A stretch of 15,483 nt of DNA from an uncultured Prevotella sp. (lineage in GTDB: Bacteria > Bacteroidota > Bacteroidia > Bacteroidales > Bacteroidaceae): assembly GCA_900770025.1 (NCBI GenBank), contig CAAGIW010000064.1, positions 1-15,483 on the forward strand, written 5' to 3'. The notes beneath the pieces are model-generated. The model was not told the DNA's origin. It searched no databases and saw nothing but the letters and a program-made list of their open reading frames with translations. The position numbers and the translations under genes were made by a program. Every line of letters starts with the position of its first letter. Positions within the stretch are counted from its first letter, which is position 1. This document shows, one piece after another, positions 7,675 through 15,470 of the stretch.

Positions 7675-7869
7675 ATGGAATACAAGAAACTGACCTTATC
7701 CAACGACAAGAAGATTGCCGGAGTATGCGGCGGCATTGCCGAATACATTGAGATTGATCCCACCGTGGTGCGCCTCATCTATGCCATCCTCACGGTGTTC
7801 ACCGCATTCAGCGGCATCATCATCTATCTTATTCTGATGTTTGTCCTGCCGAAGGCCCCTCGCCAGTGA
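7675..7869 (+). CDS. PspC-domain protein
   Basis: Small 64-residue inner-membrane protein made up of a single PspC domain. The N-terminal MEYKKLTLSNDKKIAGVCGGIAEY carries the family signature (kxlxRsxxdkxixGVcgGiAey), followed by IDPTVVRLIYAILTVFTAFSGIIIYLILMFVLPKAP, the membrane helix and closing proline motif. In enterobacteria PspC is part of the phage-shock response that senses membrane damage; small single-domain versions in Bacteroidota are widespread and their role is less clear. The start at 7675 matches the family; an in-frame ATG at 7576 would add an unrelated tail. The last 41 bp are shared, on the opposite strand, with the end of the OmpA-family gene. Confidence 0.88.
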   Translation: MEYKKLTLSNDKKIAGVCGGIAEYIEIDPTVVRLIYAILTVFTAFSGIIIYLILMFVLPKAPRQ

Positions 7870-9847
7870 ACATACCATAGGTGGTGCGCAGCACGATAAA
7901 CTCGGTGCGGCGGTTCAACTGGTTGCAGATTTCCTGCTCCTCGGGCTTGAGTGTCTTGATAAACTCCTCGGAAAGCACATCGCCTTCTTTCAGAAAAGCA
8001 TAGGTCTCCGTCAGTTTCCGCTTAACAGTCTTGGGCTTTTCCTTACCATAGCCAACAGGACTCAAACGATCGGCGGCAATACCCTGCGCAATGAGATAGT
8101 TGACCACAGCCTCGGCACGCCGCTGCGACAAGTTCTTGTTATAAGCCGATGGACCTCGATAATCGCAGTGGGCACTCAGTTCTATGGTAACATTAGGATT
8201 CTCGTTGAGCAGTTTCACCAATCTGTCTAATGCTTCTGTAGATTCCGGGCGCAGGTCTGCCTTGTCAAAATCATAGAAGATGTTGTCGATAAGCACTGGT
8301 GCGGTGATGGATGCCAACGGGAATTGCAGCACATACTCTTCTGATTCTGTAACAGGTTCCACCCTTAACTGCTCCTTATGGTTCAGATATCCTTTACAGG
8401 TGCCAAGGAACACATAATCCACATTGGGTTTGATAGCCTGAGTAAAGCTACCGTCTCCCTTCACACTCAGCTTCAGATTGGTACCATCATTGCCCACCAT
8501 ATACACCAAGGCATCGGGCAATTCATATCCGTCTTTTTCATATACCCATCCTTTCACCGTCTGCACTATCTCTGGATTGACGAAACTGTAGATATGATCC
8601 CAACCTTTTCCGTCACCACGATTGGAAGAGAAGAAGCCCTGATTGAGCAGTCCCTCAAAGGTCATACCGAAATCATCGCCCTGTGAATTCAAAGGATAGC
8701 CCGGATGCTCTATCACCCATTTGCCGGCCAAGGAGTCGGGTTTGGCAATGTATATATCCAGTCCACCCATACCAGGATGACCGTTAGAGGAGAAATAAAG
8801 GTCGCCATTAGGCCGGAATGTGGGAAACATCTCATCCCCCTCAGTATTGATGGGGCGTCCCAGATTCTCCACTCCTCCCAAGCCATGGTCGCCGGTGCGT
8901 ATGCGCCATAAGTCCAATCCGCCGATGCCTCCCGGCATATCGCTCACGAAATAGAGCCACTCCCCATCGGGCGATATTGCAGGATGGGCATAACTCGACA
9001 ATGTATCTTTGGTGATGGGCACCTCGGTGAGTTTTCCCCAAGAGGCATCCGAACGCGAAGATGTGCAGATGGTGGCATAGCGGGGATAGGAAGCGTCGCT
9101 GAGGCAACGTGTCAGATACATTGTTCTATTGTCTGGTGTGAAGCAGCAAGCGCCCTCGTCAAACTCGCTGTTCAGTTCTCCTTCTATCACTTCTGGCTGC
9201 TCCCACTTGCCTTTTTCATCCTTCATCGACACCAGTATATCACCGTTCTTGGTACCAGTGATGCCGCTCAGTTCGTCACCCGCCACCTGATTACGGGTGG
9301 AAGTGAAATAAAGTTGGTCATAATTGTCGCCTGCCAGCATGGGAGAATAGTCGGCGCGCCGCGAGTTGAAGAAGTTCTCACGCTTCACGGTATAGGCCGA
9401 GCCCTCCTTTTTCCATTGCGGTGCCTGCAGGGCAGAAGCAAGTCCGGCCTGCGCCAAACGGTCGTGAGGCACACTGTCCACCAATTGTTGGAAATACTTG
9501 GCTGCCTCCTTATAATTGCCGTTTTTCAGCAGTTGCTGCCCCAAATACAGCAGGGTCAGACTGTCGGTCTGTTTGTATCTCACTGCATTCTGATAGGCAG
9601 CGATGGCACGCTGCGTGTAGTTGATTCTCCTGTAGCAATCGGCCATCTTCAGTGCACGCTTTCCCCTGTTCACTCTATCCTTGGCCGGGGTGGCACTATA
9701 TGCTTTCCGATACTGTGTGGCAGCATCGTAATACTCTCCCAAGGCATAGAACTTGTCGCCCTTTTTCATGGCAGCATCGGCCCCACACCCTGTCAGAACG
9801 AGGAGGAGTGTCAGGTATAATGCAATGGTCTTGATGTGTTGCGTCAT
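7829..9847 (-). CDS. PorE-like OmpA-family lipoprotein (TPR, beta-propeller, CRD, OmpA)
   Basis: 672-residue periplasmic lipoprotein. Residues 1-21 are a lipoprotein signal ending in the lipobox LTGC (C21). TPR-like helices follow (about 25-140), then PD40/WD40-like propeller blades (about 160-430; for example ISPDGEWLYFVSDMPGGIGGLDLW and FRPNGDLYFSSNGHPGMGGLDIY), a carboxypeptidase-regulatory-like domain (about 435-510, VKGWVYEKDGYELPDALVY), and a C-terminal OmpA domain (about 522-655) whose peptidoglycan-binding residues are D562 in AHCDYRG and R577 in NLSQRRAEAV. The same four-domain order is known for PorE of the Porphyromonas gingivalis type IX secretion system, which anchors the machine to peptidoglycan. 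The identification as PorE is an inference from architecture; no other T9SS gene is in the window. It lies 60 bp downstream of topB, without a promoter that I can see between them, so cotranscription is likely. Confidence 0.85.
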   Translation of the reverse strand: MTQHIKTIALYLTLLLVLTGCGADAAMKKGDKFYALGEYYDAATQYRKAYSATPAKDRVNRGKRALKMADCYRRINYTQRAIAAYQNAVRYKQTDSLTLLYLGQQLLKNGNYKEAAKYFQQLVDSVPHDRLAQAGLASALQAPQWKKEGSAYTVKRENFFNSRRADYSPMLAGDNYDQLYFTSTRNQVAGDELSGITGTKNGDILVSMKDEKGKWEQPEVIEGELNSEFDEGACCFTPDNRTMYLTRCLSDASYPRYATICTSSRSDASWGKLTEVPITKDTLSSYAHPAISPDGEWLYFVSDMPGGIGGLDLWRIRTGDHGLGGVENLGRPINTEGDEMFPTFRPNGDLYFSSNGHPGMGGLDIYIAKPDSLAGKWVIEHPGYPLNSQGDDFGMTFEGLLNQGFFSSNRGDGKGWDHIYSFVNPEIVQTVKGWVYEKDGYELPDALVYMVGNDGTNLKLSVKGDGSFTQAIKPNVDYVFLGTCKGYLNHKEQLRVEPVTESEEYVLQFPLASITAPVLIDNIFYDFDKADLRPESTEALDRLVKLLNENPNVTIELSAHCDYRGPSAYNKNLSQRRAEAVVNYLIAQGIAADRLSPVGYGKEKPKTVKRKLTETYAFLKEGDVLSEEFIKTLKPEEQEICNQLNRRTEFIVLRTTYGMFTGEGPSAGQTSE

Positions 9848-9907
9848 GATGAAATGTTCTTTGCTCTTCTTCTTTGCGACAGAAGTGATGCTGTAAGTAT
9901 AACGATT

Positions 9908-11917
9908 TCAATCCTCATTTATTGCATGGCGCCAGGTGCATCCCTCTTTCCAGCGTGAGCAGCCATACTGTGTGTTGCCTCGTATCACGGTGCCCTTGCC
10001 ACACAGGGGGCACACCATCCCCACAACAATGGTGCCAGCCGAAGATGTCTTCTTTCTGCTCACCGCCTTTTTCTTTGGAGCATCCGTTGCATCAGCCGTG
10101 CCTTTTCGTTTTTTCTTCAGGTCCTCTTCAGAAGTCACAGCCACACGTCGGTTACTTCCATCACGCATCACGTCGTCAACAATCTGCTTTATCTGTTCTT
10201 TCAACTCGTTGACAAACTGCGAGGCATCATATTTCTGATGTTCTATATCGCGCAGTTTTTTCTCCCAGATGCCGGTCAGTTCACAACTCTTGAGCAGTTC
10301 TTCACGTATCACGCCTATCAGTTCTATGCCTGTGGGAGTGGCCACTAAGTTCTTGCGTTCGCGCTTGATATAGTGCCTTTTGAAGAGAGTTTCTATGATA
10401 GACGCACGGGACGACGGACGCCCGATGCCATTTTCTTTCAATGCCATGCGCAGGGTTTCGTCTTCCACAAACTTGCCGGCTGTTTCCATGGCCCGCAGCA
10501 GGGTGGCCTCTGTGTAATATTTGGGCGGCGTGGTCCATTTCTCTGTCAGCGACGGTTGATGCTCGCCGCTCTCTCCTTCTACAAAATCGGGCAGCACAGA
10601 CTGCTCGTCTGTTGGCGCATCCTTCTGCTGTGTCGAGGCATCTACCACACGCCAGCCGGGACTGAGAATGATTTTTCCGGTCGCCTTGAACTCTATGTCT
10701 TCCACCCTGCCTAATACCGTGGTGGTGGCAAACTTGCAGTCGGGATAGAACACGGAGATAAACCTTCGGGTAATCAGGTCATATACATGCCTCTCCATGT
10801 CCGACAAGTTCACTGCAGCCACACCGGTAGGAATGATGGCATGGTGGTCGGTCACCTTGGAAGAGTCGAACACTTTCTTCGACTTCAACAGTTTCGTTCC
10901 TTCCAATGGCTTGGTGAAAGTCTCATAGCCACGTATGCTTTTCAGGATGATGGGACATTTGGAATACACGTCATCACTGAGATATTGGGTATCGACACGC
11001 GGATAGGTGGTGAGTTTACGCTCATACAATCCCTGTATCACATTGAGCGTTTGCTCGGCACTCATGTTGAACTTCTTGTTGCAGTCCACCTGCAACGAGG
11101 TCAGATCATATAGATGCGGAGGCGCCTCGGTTCCGTTTTTCTTTTGCACAGAAGCCACAGTGAAGGGTTTTCCCATGATGGTATTCAAGAACTGTTCTCC
11201 CTCTTCCTTCACCGTAAACTTTCCCTTGGTGGCCGTAAACACCGTGTCTCGGTAGGTGGTGGAGAGCACCCAATACGCCTCGGGCACGAAATTGTCTATC
11301 TCGCGTTGCCGGTTCACGATGAGCGCCAGCGTGGGTGTCTGCACCCGGCCTATGCTGAGCACCTGCCTGTTCTGGCCGTATTTGAGGGTATAGAGGCGGG
11401 TGGCATTCATCCCTAACAGCCAGTCGCCGATGGCTCTGCTCAATCCTGCCATGTACAGGGGCTGGTAGTCGTCCTGATTTTTCAGGTTGCTGAATCCTTC
11501 TCTGATAGCTTCATCGGTCATTGATGATATCCATAGCCTCTTCACCGGACAGGTGGCCTTGGCTTTCTGCATCACCCACCGCTGTATCAGTTCTCCCTCC
11601 TGACCGGCATCACCGCAGTTGATGATGCTGTCGGCCTGCTGCATCAGCCTCTCTATCACGGCAAACTGCTTGCGGATGCCCTCGTTGTCTATCAGCTTGA
11701 TACCAAAACGAGCTGGTATCATGGGCAGCGAAGTGAGGCTCCACGACTTCCACATGTCGGTATAGTCGTTGGGTTCTTTCAGTGTGCACAGGTGTCCAAA
11801 GGTCCATGTCACCTGATAGCCATTGCCCTCCATGTATCCCTGATAGGACTTGTTGGCGCCAATGATACGGGCAATATCCTTTGCCACACTGGGTTTCTCT
11901 GCGATGCAAACAATCAT
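9908..11917 (-). CDS. topB: DNA topoisomerase III (type IA)
   Basis: Type IA enzyme that cuts one DNA strand through a 5'-phosphotyrosine link, used to unlink replication and recombination intermediates. Start 11917 gives 669 residues beginning MIVCIAEKPSVAKDIARIIGA, the Toprim N-terminus. The second Toprim motif is NCGDAGQEGELIQR with D103 and E107; it has the DAGxE form seen in many TopB proteins in place of DxDxE. The core motif SIGRVQTPTLALIVNRQ (188-204) is present, and the nucleophile is probably Y305 in ERKLTTYPRVDTQYL. A basic Lys/Arg-rich linker (about 600-630) precedes one four-cysteine zinc finger, C636, C639, C653 and C660. An upstream in-frame ATG (11962) lies in the predicted -7 element and is rejected. 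The OmpA-family gene follows in the same direction. Confidence 0.95.
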   Translation of the reverse strand: MIVCIAEKPSVAKDIARIIGANKSYQGYMEGNGYQVTWTFGHLCTLKEPNDYTDMWKSWSLTSLPMIPARFGIKLIDNEGIRKQFAVIERLMQQADSIINCGDAGQEGELIQRWVMQKAKATCPVKRLWISSMTDEAIREGFSNLKNQDDYQPLYMAGLSRAIGDWLLGMNATRLYTLKYGQNRQVLSIGRVQTPTLALIVNRQREIDNFVPEAYWVLSTTYRDTVFTATKGKFTVKEEGEQFLNTIMGKPFTVASVQKKNGTEAPPHLYDLTSLQVDCNKKFNMSAEQTLNVIQGLYERKLTTYPRVDTQYLSDDVYSKCPIILKSIRGYETFTKPLEGTKLLKSKKVFDSSKVTDHHAIIPTGVAAVNLSDMERHVYDLITRRFISVFYPDCKFATTTVLGRVEDIEFKATGKIILSPGWRVVDASTQQKDAPTDEQSVLPDFVEGESGEHQPSLTEKWTTPPKYYTEATLLRAMETAGKFVEDETLRMALKENGIGRPSSRASIIETLFKRHYIKRERKNLVATPTGIELIGVIREELLKSCELTGIWEKKLRDIEHQKYDASQFVNELKEQIKQIVDDVMRDGSNRRVAVTSEEDLKKKRKGTADATDAPKKKAVSRKKTSSAGTIVVGMVCPLCGKGTVIRGNTQYGCSRWKEGCTWRHAINED

Positions 11918-11958
11918 TGTTTGGGTTGTTTTCGTTGTTGAGTGGGTGTAACGAGACT

Positions 11959-11967
11959 GCAAAAGTA
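11959..11967 (-). promoter_or_regulatory. -7 element of the topB promoter
   Basis: On the minus strand this reads TACTTTTGC, identical to the elements before ilvE and rsmF. No clear TTG is found at the expected -33 position. The leader to the ATG at 11917 would be about 35 nt. Confidence 0.55.
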
Positions 11968-11986
11968 CAATATTTGTGCCTAATTC

Positions 11987-12018
11987 TTGCCCATTCCTGA
12001 GTTTTTTTGTTTCTTTGC
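11987..12018 (+). promoter_or_regulatory. Promoter of the LUD-domain gene
   Basis: TTG (11987-11989) is followed after exactly 20 nt by TTTCTTTGC (12010-12018), one mismatch from TAnnTTTGY. The transcript would start near 12025, about 25 nt before the ATG at 12049. It is divergent from the topB promoter, the two -7 elements being about 45 bp apart, so the genes could influence each other. Confidence 0.55.
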
Positions 12019-12048
12019 ATCACGTTACAACCCATCATCCTTACGATT

Positions 12049-12687
12049 ATGACAACACCATTGGAAACAAGAAACGAGCATTTGGCCAACCACCTCATCA
12101 AGCAGTTGAAGAAGCGCAACATGGAGGCGGTATATTGCCCCACGGCACAACAGGCAATAGAAAAAGTGAAAGAGATGATTCCCGCAGGTGCTTCGGTCAC
12201 CTGGGGAGGTTCCATGACACTGAGAGACATGGGACTTACCCGTGCGCTGCACGAAGCCGATCTCTACCAGTTATACGACCGCGACTTGGCACAGAGTGCG
12301 GAAGAGGCGCAAGAGATATACCGCAAGGCCTTTTCTGCCGACTTCTATTTGTCGAGTGCCAATGCGCTGAGCGAAGACGGCATCATCGTGAACATCGACG
12401 GCAATGGCAACCGAGTGGCGGCCATCACCTTCGGTCCCAAGCATGTCATCTTTGTCATCTCGCTCCACAAGGTGGCACAAACCGTAGAGACCGCCTTGGC
12501 AAGGGCACGCAGCACGGCCGCCCCTGTCAATGCAGCACGCTTCGATATCAGCACGCCTTGCAGGATAGACGGCATCTGCCACAACTGCAACTCCCCGCAG
12601 AGCATCTGCAATTGCATCCATCTGCTGCGCAACTCCAAGCCCGGAAGGGTTACGGTGATACTGATGGCAGAGGAATACGGCTACTGA
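12049..12687 (+). CDS. Stand-alone LUD-domain (DUF162, LutC/YkgG-like) protein
   Basis: 212-residue protein of the LUD domain family. LutC-type members belong to a lactate-oxidising complex, but single-gene members like this one have no settled function. The family fold is seen in AVYCPTAQQAIEKVKEMIPAGASVTWGGSMTLRDMGL (27-63, the GGS/T turn) and NIDGNGNRVAAITFGPKHVIFVISLHKV (115-142). The C-terminus has a cysteine cluster, C171, C177, C180, C187 and C189 (pattern C-x5-C-x2-C-x6-C-x-C), preceded by TP, which may bind a metal or Fe-S cluster; that is inferred from spacing. Start 12049 fits the promoter at 11987-12018 and the family; an earlier in-frame ATG at 12007 lies inside that promoter. 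No lutA or lutB partner is adjacent. Confidence 0.85.
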   Translation: MTTPLETRNEHLANHLIKQLKKRNMEAVYCPTAQQAIEKVKEMIPAGASVTWGGSMTLRDMGLTRALHEADLYQLYDRDLAQSAEEAQEIYRKAFSADFYLSSANALSEDGIIVNIDGNGNRVAAITFGPKHVIFVISLHKVAQTVETALARARSTAAPVNAARFDISTPCRIDGICHNCNSPQSICNCIHLLRNSKPGRVTVILMAEEYGY

Positions 12688-12757
12688 GCCGTTGCTTCCC
12701 CGCACGCTGGTCAGTGGGAATAGTAGCCCTGCATACTCCATTGTTGCCCATAAAATC

Positions 12758-12789
12758 TTGGCGTTCTCAAATAATTTCCCTATTTTTGC
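12758..12789 (+). promoter_or_regulatory. Near-ideal promoter of the AAA-ATPase/nuclease gene
   Basis: TTG (12758-12760), then exactly 20 nt, then TATTTTTGC (12781-12789), a full match to TAnnTTTGY. The transcript would start near 12795 with a leader of about 35 nt to the ATG at 12831. This shows that the gene is its own transcription unit and not simply read through from the LUD gene, which ends 143 bp earlier. Confidence 0.75.
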
Positions 12790-12830
12790 ACAGGGTCAGA
12801 ACGCCCGTAACACCCGAGACTGATACGGAT

Positions 12831-14390
12831 ATGGAAAAGAAACAACTGAAACGATTGCCCGTGGGCATACAGACATTCTCCAACATTATTGAGAATGACA
12901 TGCTTTACATCGACAAGACTGAGTATATCTGGAACATGATACACCTCAGTAAATACGTATTCCTGAGCCGCCCGCGCAGGTTTGGCAAGTCGCTGCTTGT
13001 TTCCACTCTTCAGGCTTATTTTGAGGGAAGGAAAGACCTGTTCAAGGGTCTCTACATCGACAGCGTGGAGAAAGAGTGGACAAAATATCCCGTGCTTCAT
13101 CTCAGTATGGCCTCTGGCAAGCACATGGAGAAGGACCAGTTGGAGCGCTATCTGCTGTATATCTTAGAAGAAAACGAGAGAAAGTTCGGCTTGTCGTCAG
13201 ACCTTCAGGACCCCAATATACGCCTGAAAAACCTGATTTTCAACGTCCACGAACAGACAGGCAAGAAGGTTGTCGTCCTCGTTGACGAATACGATGCACC
13301 GCTGCTCGATGTGGTGCACGAAGAAACGATGCTGCCTGTGCTGCGCAATGTGATGCGAAATTTCTACTCACCGCTGAAGGCCTGCGACCCATATCTGCAG
13401 TTCGTGTTTCTCACAGGCATCACCAAGTTCTCGCAACTCAGCATCTTCAGCGAACTGAACAACCTGAAGAACATCTCCATGCGCCCCGACTATGCCGCCG
13501 TCTGCGGCATCAGCAAGGAGGAGATGCTCACACAGATGAGCGACTACATCGACGATTTTGCCAACTATCAGCAGATGAGCCGCGAGGAAGCGACAGATGC
13601 CTTGACCCAGCAATACGACGGTTATCACTTCACCTGGCCCTCGCCCGACGTGTTCAACCCCTTCAGTCTGCTCAATGCCATGCAAGACAGAGACCTGAAC
13701 AACTACTGGTTTGCATCGGGCACACCCACCTATCTGATTGAGATGCTGAGGAAATTCCATGTAGAACCGTCGGCCATCGGAAACAGCCGCGCATTAGCCT
13801 CGGCCTTCGATGCCCCCACAGAAAACATGAAGAGCATACTCCCCCTGCTCTATCAGAGCGGCTACATCACCATCAAGGCCTACAACAGCGCCACGCGCAT
13901 CTACACGCTCGACATCCCGAACAACGAGATTCAGGTGGGACTGATGGAAAGTCTGTTGCCCAACTACGTGGAAACCCTCGCCGATGAAGGCGGCACCACC
14001 GTGGGCGACATGTATCTTGCCCTGCTCAACGACAACCTCGACGAGATGTTCCGCCTGCTGCAAAGCTATCTGCTCACCGTGCCCTACTGCGACAATGCCA
14101 ACTCTGAGGGCCACTACCAGCAGATGCTCTACATCATCTTCTCGCTCTTCGGCAGGTATGTGGATGTGGAAGTGCACACCCCCACAGGGCGGGTGGATAT
14201 AGTGATGAAAACGAACAAGACCCTGTATGTCATCGAACTGAAGATGAACAAGAGCGCCGAGGCGGCCATGAAACAGATAAACCTCAAGAACTACGCCGCC
14301 AAATTCTCCCTCTGCCACCTGCCCGTCACGAGGATAGGCCTCTGCTTCGACGCCGAGCGGCGCACCATTTCCGACTGGAAGATAGAATAA
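12831..14390 (+). CDS. AAA-ATPase_like / PDDEXK_9 (DUF1703) protein
   Basis: 519-residue protein of a family found in many copies in Bacteroidota and some anaerobic Firmicutes; function not established. The N-terminus KKQLKRLPVGIQTFSNIIENDMLYIDKTEYI is the family hallmark. The ATP-binding loop is RPRRFGKS (47-54, K53) and Walker B is VVVLVDEYDAPL with D152 and E153. The later LTGITKFSQLSIFSELNNLKNISM segment is typical of the AAA-ATPase_like domain. The C-terminal PDDEXK_9 nuclease-type domain keeps its candidate metal residues, D456 in GRVDIV and E469-x-K471 in YVIELK. Both ATPase and nuclease-like sites therefore look intact. The frame is open 285 codons further upstream, across the LUD gene, but the promoter at 12758-12789 and the family start support 12831. 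A Fic gene converges 59 bp downstream. Confidence 0.9.
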   Translation: MEKKQLKRLPVGIQTFSNIIENDMLYIDKTEYIWNMIHLSKYVFLSRPRRFGKSLLVSTLQAYFEGRKDLFKGLYIDSVEKEWTKYPVLHLSMASGKHMEKDQLERYLLYILEENERKFGLSSDLQDPNIRLKNLIFNVHEQTGKKVVVLVDEYDAPLLDVVHEETMLPVLRNVMRNFYSPLKACDPYLQFVFLTGITKFSQLSIFSELNNLKNISMRPDYAAVCGISKEEMLTQMSDYIDDFANYQQMSREEATDALTQQYDGYHFTWPSPDVFNPFSLLNAMQDRDLNNYWFASGTPTYLIEMLRKFHVEPSAIGNSRALASAFDAPTENMKSILPLLYQSGYITIKAYNSATRIYTLDIPNNEIQVGLMESLLPNYVETLADEGGTTVGDMYLALLNDNLDEMFRLLQSYLLTVPYCDNANSEGHYQQMLYIIFSLFGRYVDVEVHTPTGRVDIVMKTNKTLYVIELKMNKSAEAAMKQINLKNYAAKFSLCHLPVTRIGLCFDAERRTISDWKIE

Positions 14391-14406
14391 TCCAAGCAGG
14401 ATGCAA

Positions 14407-14430
14407 GGATGTTTCCGACGGGAAACGTTT
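14407..14430. terminator. Stem-loop between the convergent ATPase and Fic genes
   Basis: GTTTCC (14411-14416) and GGAAAC (14421-14426) form a perfect 6-bp stem with the tetraloop gacg, extendable by weaker pairs, followed on the plus strand by gtttt. It sits 20 bp after the ATPase stop and 24 bp beyond the fic stop, so it could end both transcripts. The U-tract is short. Confidence 0.45.
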
Positions 14431-14449
14431 TCAAGGAGCGCGCAAACGA

Positions 14450-15331
14450 TCAATACGCTATCCTGAAATAATCCAACAACATTTTGTAATTGTCCTGTGC
14501 TGTCAGACAGGTATCTTGAAGATAGCCGTTCACGGTTCCCCAATTCTGAATACCACGATAGTAGAACAGGCGCAGTTCCTCCGTGATGACAAACGGCACA
14601 TGGGCACTCTGCAGGCATTGCCAGAACAAAAGCAGGCGGCCCACACGCCCGTTGCCGTCTTGGAAAGGATGGATGCGCTCAAAGAGAACGTGAAAGTTCA
14701 GAATGTCTTCCAACTCCACTTTCCTGATGGCGTAGTAGTCTGCTATCAAGGCTTTCATGCGTTTGTGTACGTCTTCGGGCCGCACCGTTTCCTCACCCCC
14801 CACCTCATTGGGCAGTTTTTTGTAGTCGCCCACGGCAAACCATGACTTACGACTGTCTGAAGTATTCGTTTTCAGCATGGCGTGCAGTTGCTTGATGTGG
14901 GTCTCCGTTATCTTTTCCGTTGCATGGTCTATGACATAGTCGATGCAACGGAAGTGGTTTACAGTCTCCATAATATCATCCACAGAGGCACACTCGGTTG
15001 TGATGCCCAGCGTGTTGGTCTCAAAGATATGGCGTGTCTGCTCCTTTGTCAGTCGGCTACCCTCGATGTGATTGGAGTTATACGTCAGGTCTATCTGTGT
15101 GCGATGATAGATGCCTCCATTCAATTTGGCTTCCTTTTCCTCGCGCAGGCGAGTGAGCAGAGGGTTCAACCTCACACGTACTTTCTTAGGCAACCCAGCA
15201 TCAGCAGGAATATTCCATGTTTTTCCTGTCAGGAAAGCCCCGTCAATCTTCCCTGCTGCACAATAGTTTCGGGCAGTACGCATGCTGATTCCATGTTTTT
15301 CGGCAAACTGAGCAACAGATAGATATTCCAT
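14450..15331 (-). CDS. Fic-family AMP-transferase with N-terminal HTH
   Basis: 293-residue Fic/DOC-fold protein. Fic enzymes usually move AMP from ATP to a hydroxyl of a target protein. The active-site motif is canonical, HPFQDGNGRVGR (221-232): H221 is the catalytic base, D225 and N227 position metal and phosphate, R229 and R232 hold the ATP. An inhibitory motif (S/T)xxxE(G/N) lies upstream as SNHIEG (86-91) with E90, so this is a class II, self-inhibited Fic. Residues 1-45 form a DNA-binding-like HTH (SVAQFAEKHGISMRTARNYCAAGKIDGAFLTGKTW). No antitoxin gene lies beside it, as expected when inhibition is internal. The ATG at 15331 begins the HTH motif exactly. The upstream 150 bp carry candidate promoters and inverted repeats. 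It converges with the AAA-ATPase gene. The target is unknown. Confidence 0.93.
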   Translation of the reverse strand: MEYLSVAQFAEKHGISMRTARNYCAAGKIDGAFLTGKTWNIPADAGLPKKVRVRLNPLLTRLREEKEAKLNGGIYHRTQIDLTYNSNHIEGSRLTKEQTRHIFETNTLGITTECASVDDIMETVNHFRCIDYVIDHATEKITETHIKQLHAMLKTNTSDSRKSWFAVGDYKKLPNEVGGEETVRPEDVHKRMKALIADYYAIRKVELEDILNFHVLFERIHPFQDGNGRVGRLLLFWQCLQSAHVPFVITEELRLFYYRGIQNWGTVNGYLQDTCLTAQDNYKMLLDYFRIAY

Positions 15332-15387
15332 ATACAGACTGTCTTTATCGGCAAGTTTTTGTTTAACCTTAATTCCGCAACACTATT

Positions 15388-15417
15388 ACAAATATAACTT
15401 TTTAAGTACCTGAGCAA
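15388..15417 (-). promoter_or_regulatory. Proximal candidate promoter of fic
   Basis: On the minus strand TATATTTGT (15396 down to 15388) matches the -7 consensus TAnnTTTGY, and TTG lies 18 nt upstream (15417-15415), with another TTG at 21 nt (15420-15418). The leader to the ATG at 15331 would be about 50 nt. The -33 falls inside the inverted repeat at 15409-15433. Confidence 0.5.
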
Positions 15418-15433
15418 CAAAAAGTTGCCCAGG
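15409..15433. repeat. Inverted repeat overlapping the fic -33 region
   Basis: CCTG-a-GCAAC-aaaaa-GTTGC-c-CAGG is a 25-bp dyad with a single mismatched pair. It could be an operator, since it covers the -33 of the proximal fic promoter, or the hairpin of a terminator for a gene to the right. The absence of a good T-run on either side favours the operator reading. Confidence 0.45.
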
Positions 15434-15470
15434 ATTTTGCCATGTCGAAGAATTCACTTATCTTAGTGTT

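Noticed and set aside
8984..9820. A 278-codon forward frame inside the porE-like gene.
   Set aside because: It is the antisense shadow of a gene with clear domain motifs throughout, and the translated protein shows no recognisable family.
11976..12830. Open frame continuing upstream of the AAA-ATPase gene for 285 codons.
   Set aside because: It runs through the LUD gene in another frame and has low-complexity, Arg/His/Gln-rich composition unlike a real protein. The ATPase family start and the promoter at 12758-12789 place the true start at 12831.
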